This document shows, one piece after another, positions 19,695 through 32,097 of a stretch of DNA of 64,000 nt. The notes below the pieces were generated by a model. That model ran no database searches and was not told where the DNA came from. It worked only from the letters and a program-made list of their open reading frames with translations. The DNA comes from Treponema sp. Its GTDB lineage: Bacteria > Spirochaetota > Spirochaetia > Treponematales > Treponemataceae. Numbering within the stretch: position 1 is the stretch's first letter; every line of letters starts with the position of its first letter. Where the stretch lies: NCBI GenBank assembly GCA_024402665.1, contig JAKSTI010000002.1:124001-188000 (forward strand), given 5' to 3'. A program made the translations under genes and the position numbers.

Positions 19695-19731
19695 AAAGGA
19701 TTTCCATTGAAAGGTGGGAATCCTTTTTTTT
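19695..19731 (+). terminator. Terminator downstream of tRNA-Met
   Basis: AAAGGATTTCC (19695-19705) pairs with GGGAATCCTTT (19716-19726), with one G-U, followed by eight T residues. The same hairpin is repeated exactly at the right edge of the island (32059-32095). The 75 bases between tRNA end and terminator contain another small hairpin, ATAGTTTC/GAAACTAT. Confidence 0.88.
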
Positions 19732-19739
19732 ATTTATAA

Positions 19740-19779
19740 TTAGTGGGAATTAAGGGAAATTAGAGGGAATTCCCACTAA
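19740..19779. promoter_or_regulatory. 12-bp inverted repeat upstream of hsdR
   Basis: TTAGTGGGAATT (19740-19751) and its exact complement AATTCCCACTAA (19768-19779) are 16 bases apart. The spacer contains further GGGAAATTA-like copies. No T-tract follows, so it is not an obvious terminator. It could be an operator for the restriction operon or a recombination site. An extended -10 (TGCTATAAT, about 19846-19854) lies between it and hsdR. Confidence 0.45.
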
Positions 19780-19868
19780 TTTTACAAAGGGGGGGGTGAT
19801 TTATCTGCTGTATGTGGGATTTATGTGTAAAATTGAAATAAATGTGCTATAATAATAAGAGACAGTTT

Positions 19869-24214
<4,346 letters not shown>

Positions 24215-24217
24215 AAA

Positions 24218-24748
24218 TTGGGTTACGCAAGTTATAAACGACACGAACTATTTGAAATTCTCAAACCCGATTTAGGAAAAATCCTGAATAAACAAACAGG
24301 AATAGAAGCAAATCTTTCAAAACATTCAGTAGATAAAATGACAAGTGATAAAGCATTGGAAAAGTCCAAAAACAATGGCTTTACTTTACAAGAACATTTT
24401 GAACTTGCTGCACAAATAAAAAGTTTGTACGAAGAAGCTTCATTAATTTTTACACATGAAAATTTAAAAAATCCAGATGACCCAAATATAGTTTCCATAA
24501 AAAGATTTGTTTCAACAGGCAGACTTTCAAATGGAAAAGATTGTGATGTTTTGATTACTGTAAAAGAAACAATTGCAAACGGTCACAGAATATATTCAAT
24601 AGAACTGGATGAAATAAATAAAGCCTCTGAAAGATTCAGAGGCCTGAGTGACGCGGCTGAAAATACAGCGGACAGGGCAACTAAGACACCTCACGTCGAT
24701 ACTTCAAATATAACACATTCTCAGAAAAATTCAAGTGAGGTCCAATAA
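24218..24748 (+). CDS. Toxin-like (LPD3/BECR-type, tentative) protein between hsdM and hsdS
   Basis: This 176-residue protein starts at TTG, supported by AGGAG at 24207-24211. It is packed into the restriction operon: three bases after hsdM, and its stop abuts the hsdS ATG. Residues ~35-135 (HSVDKMTSDKALEKSKNNG, then a helix with LQEHFELAAQI, then DCDVLITVKE and IYSIELDEI) resemble the LPD3 and barnase-EndoU-ColicinE5-RelE-like nuclease domains found in phage polyvalent proteins. The last ~40 residues are polar and look unstructured. I am not certain of the family. A regulatory or toxin role tied to the restriction system is inference. Confidence 0.5.
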   Translation: MGYASYKRHELFEILKPDLGKILNKQTGIEANLSKHSVDKMTSDKALEKSKNNGFTLQEHFELAAQIKSLYEEASLIFTHENLKNPDDPNIVSIKRFVSTGRLSNGKDCDVLITVKETIANGHRIYSIELDEINKASERFRGLSDAAENTADRATKTPHVDTSNITHSQKNSSEVQ

Positions 24749-26206
24749 ATGAACACAAAACTCCTTCGTCAGAAAGTATTAGACCTTGCCATTCACGGAA
24801 AATTAGTTCCTCAGAATCCAGAACACGAACCAGCTTCTGCTTTATTAGAGAAAGTAAAAACATGTAATTCAGAAAGTATTGATTTTGACAATATACCTTT
24901 TGAAATACCCAAAACATGGGTTTGGTGTAATATAAATACAATAAATAACTATAAGACTATTACTGTAAATCCTCAAAATAATAAATCCACTATATATGAA
25001 TTATATAGTATTCCTAGTTTTGAGAAAAAGTATCCCGAAATTGTAAAAGGAGAAGAAATAGAATCATCAAAAATAGCTGTTAATAAAGATGATATTTTAT
25101 TGAGTAAAATTAATCCGCGACTTAATAGAGTCTGGATTGTAACAAAACACACTAATAATGAATTGATAGCTTCTGGAGAATGGATTGTAATAAGAAATGA
25201 AAACTTATTTCAAAAATATTTAATGTATATTTTTCAATCACCTTATTTTGTGGATAAAATGTTAACTGAAGTTTCAGGTGTTGGTGGTTCTTTAATGAGG
25301 GCAAGACCTGAAGCTGTAAAAAAATATCTTTTCCCTCTCCCCCCATTAGAAGAACAGAAACTCATTGTTGAAGAAATAGAACGAATTTTTGCTCTCATAG
25401 ATACAATCGAACAGAATAAAACAGATTTAGAAACAGTCATCAAACAGACAAAATCAAAAATCCTCGACCTCGCAATCCACGGAAAACTAGTTCCACAGGA
25501 CAAAGCAGATGAACCAGCATCAAAAATGCTGGAAAAACTCCGTGCCGAAAAAGAAGAAAAAATCGCCAACGGCCAACTCAAACGAGACAAAAACGATTCA
25601 TACATCTATAAATCCGGTGATGGAAAATGGCTTGAAAAAAAAGCAGATGGTTCTGAAGAAGAGATAGAAGTACCATTTGAGATTCCAGAGAGCTGGAGTT
25701 GGTGTAGATTACCAAGTGTATGTCGAAGAAATATTACTGATGGAACTCACAATTCTCCTCCAACAAATGATAAAGGAGAGTTTTTATATATAACTGCTAA
25801 AAACATAAAACTATCAGGAATTGATTTATCAAATGTATCGTATGTTTCCAAAGAAATACATGATGTTATTTATGGTAGATGTCCTGTCGAATTGAATGAT
25901 GTTTTATTAACAAAAGATGGAACAATCGGAGAAGTTACTGTAAATAATCTGGATTATCCGTTTAGTTTATTATCAAGTGTTGCATTGATAAAACCATCTA
26001 ACATAGTTGAATCATGGTTTATTACATATGTTTTGAAATCAGATTATATGCAGAACATTATGAAAGGTTCATCTAAAGGTGTTGCCTTAAAAAGAATTAT
26101 TTTGGAACAAATAAACCAATTATTAATTCCAATTCCACCTTTAGAAGCACAAAAAAGAATTATAGAAAAAATACAACGTATATTTTTTCTGTTAGATAAA
26201 TTATAA
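24749..26206 (+). CDS. hsdS: Type I restriction-modification system, specificity subunit
   Basis: HsdS reads the bipartite DNA target. The 485-residue protein has two target-recognition domains (about 45-205 and 300-470) separated by a conserved helical spacer. The spacer element LDLAIHGKLVPQ occurs at the N terminus and again near residue 245, and PLPPLEEQK / PIPPLEAQK closes each recognition domain, giving the family's pseudo-twofold layout. The N-terminal recognition domain and C-terminal part are much richer in A+T than the spacer, as expected for recombining specificity genes. The protein ends shortly after the second PPLEAQK helix, slightly short compared with many HsdS but probably functional. 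Confidence 0.93.
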   Translation: MNTKLLRQKVLDLAIHGKLVPQNPEHEPASALLEKVKTCNSESIDFDNIPFEIPKTWVWCNINTINNYKTITVNPQNNKSTIYELYSIPSFEKKYPEIVKGEEIESSKIAVNKDDILLSKINPRLNRVWIVTKHTNNELIASGEWIVIRNENLFQKYLMYIFQSPYFVDKMLTEVSGVGGSLMRARPEAVKKYLFPLPPLEEQKLIVEEIERIFALIDTIEQNKTDLETVIKQTKSKILDLAIHGKLVPQDKADEPASKMLEKLRAEKEEKIANGQLKRDKNDSYIYKSGDGKWLEKKADGSEEEIEVPFEIPESWSWCRLPSVCRRNITDGTHNSPPTNDKGEFLYITAKNIKLSGIDLSNVSYVSKEIHDVIYGRCPVELNDVLLTKDGTIGEVTVNNLDYPFSLLSSVALIKPSNIVESWFITYVLKSDYMQNIMKGSSKGVALKRIILEQINQLLIPIPPLEAQKRIIEKIQRIFFLLDKL

Positions 26207-26231
26207 TTTATTATTTTTAAAAGAGGATTAT

Positions 26232-27251
26232 ATGGGGAAAGAAGATTTACCGTTTACGTTTTATGATTTTTTAGGATATTTTGTTCCAGGATTTTTTTTC
26301 TTATCATCACTTTCGTTTATATTTGATGTAAAAAACATCCAAGTAATAATTCCTACCATTCCAGAAAACTTAGCATTTATTGATTATATTGCCCTAGCTA
26401 TTTTTTCTTACATAGTTGGCCATATTCTCAGTTATTTATCATCAATGACAGTTGAATTATATTCAATTTGGTCTTTGGGGTATCCTTCAAGATATTTACT
26501 AAATCTTGAATTTAAAGGATTTTGGTATAACTTTTTGAAATCGAGAAAAAAAACCTTAAAATCTTTCACTTTATTTATAAAAGAAATAGTTAGGATGTTT
26601 CTCTTAATATTTCTCATACCTATAATTATTACTGATTTGTTTTTCAGAAAGTTATGTTCTACAAGACGCTTATTAGGTAAACCCCTTGATAGGTTCACTC
26701 AATCTATAGTTGCTGTCCACATTTTAAAATTTTTTAATATTTTCTTTCCAAGAGACAAAATCTATAAACAATTTTATAAAAATGAAAAAGACGATACCAA
26801 AAAACGAGATTTAAAAATTGGTGATTTTGGAAATGATTTTTTTAATATAATTTATCATTTTGTTCTCGAAAATGCTCCTAACCATATTTCAAAAATTCAA
26901 AACTTTGTAACTTTATATGGTTTTACTAGAACTCTATGTTTTACTTTGATTTGCATATTTTGGATTATAATAATTAATGGTTTTGGAGGAACTTTTTCAT
27001 GGAGCATTACAATTTTATTATTAAGTCTATTTATAATCATAAGTTTTCTTTATTTAGCTTTTAATAAGTTTTATCGTAAATTTTCAGCTGAAGTGTATTA
27101 TGCATTTGTTACTATACAATTTGAAGATAAAAATCATTGTAAAGTATTAGATAAAACAATAGATGACCCGAATATTGAGCAAAGGAATTCAAATGATAAA
27201 CCTACAACAACTAGAAGAACTAAAAGACCTCCGTATAATCTGAAAAAATGA
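26232..27251 (+). CDS. Multi-pass membrane protein, unknown, with chimeric C terminus
   Basis: This 339-residue protein has hydrophobic segments near 12-30, 50-70, 115-135, 235-255 and 258-280, with a basic loop between the first and second halves. The start DLPFTFYDFLGYFVPG is distinctive but I do not recognise the family. It has a ribosome site (AGAGG) 26 bases after hsdS. The last ~18 residues (NDKPTTTRRTKRPPYNLKK) come from an out-of-frame reading of a gene remnant (27193-27261), so the natural C terminus was probably different. Island position suggests an accessory or defence-related role, which is inference. Confidence 0.6.
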   Translation: MGKEDLPFTFYDFLGYFVPGFFFLSSLSFIFDVKNIQVIIPTIPENLAFIDYIALAIFSYIVGHILSYLSSMTVELYSIWSLGYPSRYLLNLEFKGFWYNFLKSRKKTLKSFTLFIKEIVRMFLLIFLIPIIITDLFFRKLCSTRRLLGKPLDRFTQSIVAVHILKFFNIFFPRDKIYKQFYKNEKDDTKKRDLKIGDFGNDFFNIIYHFVLENAPNHISKIQNFVTLYGFTRTLCFTLICIFWIIIINGFGGTFSWSITILLLSLFIIISFLYLAFNKFYRKFSAEVYYAFVTIQFEDKNHCKVLDKTIDDPNIEQRNSNDKPTTTRRTKRPPYNLKK

Positions 27252-27261
27252 AGCCACATAG
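27193..27261 (+). pseudogene. Remnant of the 5' end of a DUF4268 gene
   Basis: Sixty-five bases from this ATG match the start of the DUF4268 gene at 28807 with nine mismatches by eye. The remnant reads MINLQQLEELKDLRII, then an in-frame stop where the intact copy has Trp, then KNEAT. It overlaps the 3' end of the membrane-protein gene in another frame. This shows that a second copy of the DUF4268 gene once stood here and was almost entirely deleted. Confidence 0.8.
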
Positions 27262-27315
27262 TTTACTCCATGTTCTTGTAAAGGAAAAAAAAATCTATTC
27301 TTGGAGAATAATATT

Positions 27316-27600
27316 ATGCTATTTTACGGCGAAAATCACAAAGATATTAAACGAATGAACGCAGGTAATCCTCATATTCAAACAATTGGCGATTTATACA
27401 ACGCTCTTTATGAATCTTGGAGCAAAGAAACTGCATACCGAAGTTGCCAGGTAGATTGGAACGAAGGAGACCGTTCATACGGACAATGTGCAGTAACTGC
27501 AATGATTGTTTTTGATATGTTTGGTGGAACAATACATAGAATACGAAATAATGATGGTAGCACTCATTACTTCAATAAAATAGATATAAAAAACTTATGA
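27316..27600 (+). CDS. YunG-like small protein, probably C-terminally truncated
   Basis: This 94-residue protein contains SYGQCAVTAMIVFDMFGG and GSTHYFNKI, the conserved core of YunG-family proteins, which have no known biochemical role. I chose the ATG at 27316, with GGAG nine bases upstream, over a TTG at 27301. Family members usually continue for another 20-40 residues after the HYFN motif. Here the frame stops ten residues later, suggesting loss of the C terminus. The stop codon overlaps the ATG of the next small frame. Confidence 0.55.
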   Translation: MLFYGENHKDIKRMNAGNPHIQTIGDLYNALYESWSKETAYRSCQVDWNEGDRSYGQCAVTAMIVFDMFGGTIHRIRNNDGSTHYFNKIDIKNL

Positions 27601-27770
27601 ATAATCTGAACAATTATTTAGACAGTTTAGAATTATCGGGAAATACAATTCATGAAGAAATAGTTGTTTATGAAGCACCAGTAAAAGTTGAAACAGCAGC
27701 CTCTGGAGAACCCCCAAACTGTCCTAATTGCGGTAAACCGATGATAAAAAGGAAATTCTTAATTTTCTAA
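27597..27770 (+). CDS. Small zinc-ribbon ORF, possibly a fragment
   Basis: This 57-codon frame starts in an ATGA overlap with the preceding stop. It contains one CPNCGKPM knuckle near its C terminus, half of a zinc ribbon, preceded by an acidic region. The last residues (KRKFLIF) are an out-of-frame reading of the following pseudogene, so the frame is probably a truncated gene fused to foreign sequence. Whether it is translated is unclear. Confidence 0.35.
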   Translation: MNNLNNYLDSLELSGNTIHEEIVVYEAPVKVETAASGEPPNCPNCGKPMIKRKFLIF

Positions 27771-28066
27771 ACGGAATTGGATTTGAAGATATATCAAAAT
27801 ATCATTTTAGAACATAAATAATAGCAAAACTAAGAGATTCTGGTGTGATTATTGCAAGTTCATCAAAGGGGTATAAGATTCCAACTAATCATCAAAATTT
27901 AATAGATTTTGTTGAATATACTGATTCTATAGTGATGCTTATGTTATATCGATTAAAAAAATTTACTGATAAAATTTATATGGGTACATTACAAGAAGTT
28001 GATTTGCTTGATAACTTAAAATATAAAAAAATAAAAGAAATATTAAAACAAATAGGAGAAAATTAA
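27740..28066 (+). pseudogene. Winged-helix-like protein fragment with in-frame stop
   Basis: One frame reads EILNFLNGIGFEDISKYHFRT, then a TAA at 27815-27817, then IIAKLRDSGVIIASSSKGYK and on to a stop at 28064-28066. The two parts make one continuous domain resembling a winged-helix module (LRDxGVIIASSSKGYKIPT followed by DFVEYTDSIVMLMLYRL). The N-terminal part of the protein is missing and a nonsense codon interrupts what is left. A GTG at 27845 could still produce a 73-residue C-terminal peptide, two bases before the next gene. Confidence 0.65.
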
Positions 28067-28067
28067 T

Positions 28068-28787
28068 ATGAAATTAAAAAGTGCAAAAACAATTATCACA
28101 TCATTAATTGTGATAGTAATAGGAATAGTATTATGTGTTGGGGATTATTATTGGTTTGAAACGACAAAAAACCTATGGATAAGTATAGGTTGCTCTTTAC
28201 TTGCTTCTGGGCTTATTCTTTTGCTTACGGTTTTTGTTATTGATGAAAGAAAGGATGAATTAGCAGAGTGGAAAATTACTCGTATATTTGAAAAAAGATC
28301 AGAAAAAAACACTGAGTCAGATCCATTAATAAAAAAATTAAAAGCAGGAGAAGGTATAGATGGTATTGCATTCGGATTAAGAACTTGGCGAAAAGATAAT
28401 CACACGGATATATTAAATGCATTAAATAAAGGCGTAAACATTAGATTAATTACAATGGATCCTGATTCTGAATTCACAAAACAAAGAAGTATAGAAGAAG
28501 GCCAAAATGAAGATATTTCAAAATCAATAAAAGACCTTATTGTTTGGGCTCAAGAAATAAATAACAGTTCTGAAAGAGGTTCTGTTCAAATAAAAGGATA
28601 TAAATGTATGACTTTAGATTTTTATTGGAGAATGGATGATATTATCTATATAGGTCCATATTTATTAAACAAAGATAGTAAGAACACAATAACTTTTAAA
28701 TTTCAAGAAGGTGGAAAAGCATATAGCTATTATCATAAATACTTTGAAGAACTTTGGAATAGTCCTGATTTAAATCAATTAGTGTAA
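28068..28787 (+). CDS. Two-TM protein with DUF5919/PLD-like C-terminal domain
   Basis: This 239-residue protein has two transmembrane helices (about 9-26 and 36-57) with a short loop, then a cytosolic domain. That domain has GIAFGLRTWRKDN, KGVNIRLITMDPDSEF and, near the end, DDIIYIGPYLL and SYYHKYFEELW. This order resembles DUF5919, a phospholipase-D-like fold often joined to regulatory domains. The canonical HxKxxxxD pair is not visible, so catalysis is doubtful. The winged-helix fragment upstream, two bases away, may once have been its partner. Membrane anchoring plus island position would suit a defence effector, but that is inference. Confidence 0.5.
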   Translation: MKLKSAKTIITSLIVIVIGIVLCVGDYYWFETTKNLWISIGCSLLASGLILLLTVFVIDERKDELAEWKITRIFEKRSEKNTESDPLIKKLKAGEGIDGIAFGLRTWRKDNHTDILNALNKGVNIRLITMDPDSEFTKQRSIEEGQNEDISKSIKDLIVWAQEINNSSERGSVQIKGYKCMTLDFYWRMDDIIYIGPYLLNKDSKNTITFKFQEGGKAYSYYHKYFEELWNSPDLNQLV

Positions 28788-28806
28788 TTTACTAGGGGAA
28801 CTCATT

Positions 28807-29733
28807 ATGATCACCCTACAACAACTAGAAGAAATAACAGACCTCCGCTCTATCTGGAAAAATGAAGCCACTGATTTTACACCGTGGCTTGCAGACGATG
28901 ATAATATTTCTATTCTTGGAGATGCATTAGGATTAGACATTTCAGTAGATGAACAGGAATCTCCAGTCGGTGATTTTTCTGTAGATATTTTTGCAAAAGA
29001 AACTGGAACAGACAGAAAAATTATTATTGAAAACCAGCTGGAAGATACAAATCACGACCATCTTGGAAAACTTATTACTTATGCATCAGGAAAATCGGCT
29101 GATATTATTATCTGGGTTGTAAAACATGCCAGAGAAGAACACCGTTCAGCAATTGAATGGCTTAACAATCATACAGATGAAAAAATTGGTTTTTTCTTAT
29201 GCGAAATTAAACTTTATAAAATTGGGAATTCAGAACCTGCAGTAAAGTTTGAGGTAATAGAAAAACCAAATGATTGGGCAAAAGAAATCAGAAAAAAAGA
29301 TTCTATGAGTCCAACTGAACAGGCTCGTCAGGAATATTGGAATGCTTTTAATGAATATGCTTTCAAAAATAATGAATTTTCAAAAGTTTTTGGAAAGCGT
29401 AAAGCAAGTACAGATCATTGGATGGATTTAAGTATTGGTTCATCAGGCTGTCATTTAGCAATTCTTCAATTAAGAAAAGATAATGAGATTGGATTGGAAC
29501 TTTACATAAATGATGATAAAGAGATGTTTCATAATCTTTATAGCAAAAAAGAAGCAATCGAAAAAGAATCCGAATTAAATTATGATTGGCGTGAATTACC
29601 AGAGAAGAAAGCAAGTAGAATTATTATAAAATCACCTGCTGATTTTGAAGATAAATCTAAGTGGTCTTTACAATTTGATTGGATAATAGATACTTCGATA
29701 AAAATGAGAAAAGCTTTTAAGAAATATATATAG
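28807..29733 (+). CDS. DUF4268 protein with PD-(D/E)XK-like N-terminal domain
   Basis: This is a 308-residue protein. The N-terminal half has the restriction-endonuclease-like pattern GDFSVDIFAKE, then IIIENQLEDTNHDHLGKLI (Asp, Glu-x-Gln) and an IIWVVKHAREEHRSAIEWLN segment. The C-terminal half (about 175-308) matches DUF4268, with YWNAFNEYAF, DHWMDLSIG and WSLQFDWIIDTS. Such proteins are common in islands and near restriction systems, and a nuclease role is suspected but not shown. A truncated second copy of its 5' end lies at 27193. Confidence 0.75.
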   Translation: MITLQQLEEITDLRSIWKNEATDFTPWLADDDNISILGDALGLDISVDEQESPVGDFSVDIFAKETGTDRKIIIENQLEDTNHDHLGKLITYASGKSADIIIWVVKHAREEHRSAIEWLNNHTDEKIGFFLCEIKLYKIGNSEPAVKFEVIEKPNDWAKEIRKKDSMSPTEQARQEYWNAFNEYAFKNNEFSKVFGKRKASTDHWMDLSIGSSGCHLAILQLRKDNEIGLELYINDDKEMFHNLYSKKEAIEKESELNYDWRELPEKKASRIIIKSPADFEDKSKWSLQFDWIIDTSIKMRKAFKKYI

Positions 29734-29744
29734 GAATAATAACT

Positions 29745-31076
29745 TTGCAAAATAAAAAAAGTAATAATATGACAAAAGGTGAAATTAATCGTATTGGGAA
29801 AAATCTGTTAATATCTATACAAACAAATACTCTTCCATCAGAGCAAGATTTGTTAGGACTCCAACAATATCGTAAAGAATTCAAAGACCCTCTAAAAATA
29901 GCTAGTAATGAATTACTTAGGATTATGAATCTGATAGATAATGAAGGAATTGTTACTTACCGTGTAAAACGAATTGAATCTATATTAAGTAAAATTGAAA
30001 GGCAACCGGATATGGATTTAGCAAGAGTTAATGATATCGCTGGTTGTCGTTGTATTTTGCAAAATGAAAAAAAAGTTTTCCAATTTCTTGATGAATTGCG
30101 AAAATCAACTGTTTTAGAAATTGTAAAAAAGAACAATTCTGATGGAACATCAAGGGAATACATTTTTGATTATATAAATGAACCTAAAAAGAATGGATAT
30201 AAATCAATTCATGTTATTTGTAAATGTATTGATAAACTAATAGAAATACAAATTCGAGATAACACTCAGCATGCTTGGGCAACCTTAGTTGAGATAACAG
30301 ACTCAATTTACAAAACTAAAATCAAAGAAAAAGATGATGATGGAAAAACAGGATTGTATGAGTTTCTAAGATTATACTCAAAGAGTAAAAATCTTACACG
30401 AGAAGAACGAAAAACGATAAATATAACCCTTAAAAAAAATAAATACCTACAAAAACTATCAAAAACATTTAGTAAAAACTTAGTAAGTATTCGAAAAGAT
30501 TGGTGTGATGTAGAGGATACTCCTGGTAATTTCTATTTATTTGAATTACCAAAAAATAATAAACCTAAATTTCAGGTATTTGATGATTTCTCAGAAGCAG
30601 AAGATGCATATTTTAATTCTTTTACAACTGAAGTAAATCAAAATGGTTCAAATATAGTAATGGCTTATGTTCAGAACAAAGATTTTGCAACTGTAAGTAA
30701 GGCATATGCAAATTATTTCTTAGTGAAACATACATTATTTGACAATTTAATAAATATACTATCGAATGACACAAAAGATAAAAGAATAAACCATAATTCT
30801 TTTGCTTTGGCATTGATGTGTGTTTATTGTCGTATATCAATTAATATAAATGAACTAGAAGGTAATATTATAAATCAGATTAGTCATTCATCAAAAAAAT
30901 ATGAAGATTGGTTACATGAAATTACACAGGACATAAAATCAGCTGCTGAGAAAATACATCCGAAGTATAGAGTGAGAAGAAGTATATTAATTCCTTTTTT
31001 CTTGAATATCTTAAAGATTTTTATTCATTTATTCGTTGTTATATTAAAAATCAAATTATATCAAATAACTCATTAA
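29745..31076 (+). CDS. RelA/SpoT-domain alarmone synthetase with C-terminal hydrophobic segment
   Basis: This 443-residue protein contains a RelA/SpoT nucleotidyltransferase domain (about 65-190): YRVKRIESILSKIER, VNDIAGCRCIL with the metal-binding Asp, NGYKSIH with the nucleotide-stacking Tyr, and IEIQIRDNTQHAWATL with the catalytic Glu. The expected active-site residues are present and there is no hydrolase domain, so it could make (p)ppGpp, a related alarmone, or modify tRNA as toxic SAS enzymes do. About 220 residues follow without a known ACT or TGS domain, ending in a hydrophobic helix (about 413-437). TTG at 29745 has AGGAA eight bases upstream; an ATG at 29769 is the alternative. The metalloprotease gene follows. 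Confidence 0.75.
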   Translation: MQNKKSNNMTKGEINRIGKNLLISIQTNTLPSEQDLLGLQQYRKEFKDPLKIASNELLRIMNLIDNEGIVTYRVKRIESILSKIERQPDMDLARVNDIAGCRCILQNEKKVFQFLDELRKSTVLEIVKKNNSDGTSREYIFDYINEPKKNGYKSIHVICKCIDKLIEIQIRDNTQHAWATLVEITDSIYKTKIKEKDDDGKTGLYEFLRLYSKSKNLTREERKTINITLKKNKYLQKLSKTFSKNLVSIRKDWCDVEDTPGNFYLFELPKNNKPKFQVFDDFSEAEDAYFNSFTTEVNQNGSNIVMAYVQNKDFATVSKAYANYFLVKHTLFDNLINILSNDTKDKRINHNSFALALMCVYCRISININELEGNIINQISHSSKKYEDWLHEITQDIKSAAEKIHPKYRVRRSILIPFFLNILKIFIHLFVVILKIKLYQITH

Positions 31077-31116
31077 AAATAAGTTTCTAGATTTCGATAA
31101 GTAAGGAGTAATTGTT

Positions 31117-31941
31117 TTGAATATTGAAGAAAGTAAAATAAAAAGTTCTATTCTTGGAACTGATTTTTATAATTTTTTGATGAATATAAAAAATACTGAA
31201 AAAGGACTGAATCCAAATGTGGATTTGTTATTTGAAAAAATGTATCCTGATTTCGATTTAAATTTTACAAATCGAAGTGATTTTGATTCATTTGAAGATG
31301 AAGAAGATTTGATAGTAGGATTTAATAAACCTTTATTTGATGAAGAACAATGTAATATGTTTAATATGCCATTTTATGATACTAAAGATAGTAATGTAAA
31401 AGATACTTATTTACATGAAACAGGGCACATGATTATTTATTATATGAACAAAAAAGTATCCAATAAGACTAGTATCAATAAAATCGATTCATATTTTGAA
31501 AAATTGAAAAAATTTATAGAAAATTTAATTCGGTTTTATGATGAAAATGAATTACCCAAAGTTATACGTGACTTCTTTGAAAATGAAGAATATAAATCTG
31601 ATTCAAACGTAAAATTTATCTATGAAGCGTTATCTGATATTGTTACATCAATAACACGCGGTAAATATTTTAATGCAGAATATCATAGAAGTATGAATGA
31701 AAACGAGTGGGAATCTAATTTATTTTTAATCTATGGACATAATAAAGATTATTACACACTACCTGACAATATAACACCTAATATTGATAATATCATTTCA
31801 GAATTATTAGCTAATTATATATCGATATGTTTACTTACTAATGAAAAACCTTATTATTTATTAAAAGAAATTAGTGTTGATAATCAGAATTTACATGATA
31901 TATTAGAAGAATTTTTTTCTGAAATTATTAGCATATTGTAG
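31117..31941 (+). CDS. HETGH zinc metalloprotease-like protein
   Basis: This 274-residue protein has YLHETGHMI with the HExxH zinc motif at residues 100-104, and a helix YEALSDIV near 169-176 whose Glu could be the third ligand, a spacing compatible with gluzincin-like peptidases. The rest is acidic and Asn/Asp-rich with no family I recognise. TTG start is supported by AAGGAG eight bases upstream. It follows the alarmone synthetase by 40 bases and is the last gene of the island. Whether it cleaves or restrains the synthetase is speculation based only on adjacency. Confidence 0.6.
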   Translation: MNIEESKIKSSILGTDFYNFLMNIKNTEKGLNPNVDLLFEKMYPDFDLNFTNRSDFDSFEDEEDLIVGFNKPLFDEEQCNMFNMPFYDTKDSNVKDTYLHETGHMIIYYMNKKVSNKTSINKIDSYFEKLKKFIENLIRFYDENELPKVIRDFFENEEYKSDSNVKFIYEALSDIVTSITRGKYFNAEYHRSMNENEWESNLFLIYGHNKDYYTLPDNITPNIDNIISELLANYISICLLTNEKPYYLLKEISVDNQNLHDILEEFFSEIISIL

Positions 31942-31984
31942 AAGAAGCTTTTCATACTAAAATCCTTATCTTCCCTCCCCAAAA

Positions 31985-32013
31985 AAAAGAGATTGCTCCC
32001 GGCAATCTCTTTT
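31985..32013. terminator. Terminator at the right end of the island
   Basis: AAAAGAGATTGC (31985-31996) pairs perfectly over 12 bp with GCAATCTCTTTT (32002-32013) around a five-base loop. An A-run precedes it and T residues end the right arm, so it may work in both directions. Confidence 0.82.
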
Positions 32014-32030
32014 GAAAAGGCTGGTGGCCA

Positions 32031-32097
32031 TTCAAGTCCAAGATGGCCCAAAAAATAGAAAGGATTTCCATTGAAAGGTGGGAATCCTTTTTTTTAT
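32031..32097 (+). repeat. Right att-like repeat: tRNA-Met 3' end plus its terminator
   Basis: Bases 32031-32051 repeat the tRNA-Met 3' end, and 32049-32097 repeat the tRNA terminator region without change. The preceding TGGCCAT (32025-32031) can pair with ATGGCC, so this may be an internally deleted tRNA rather than only a 3' fragment. It lacks the anticodon arm and is not a working tRNA. Confidence 0.8.
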
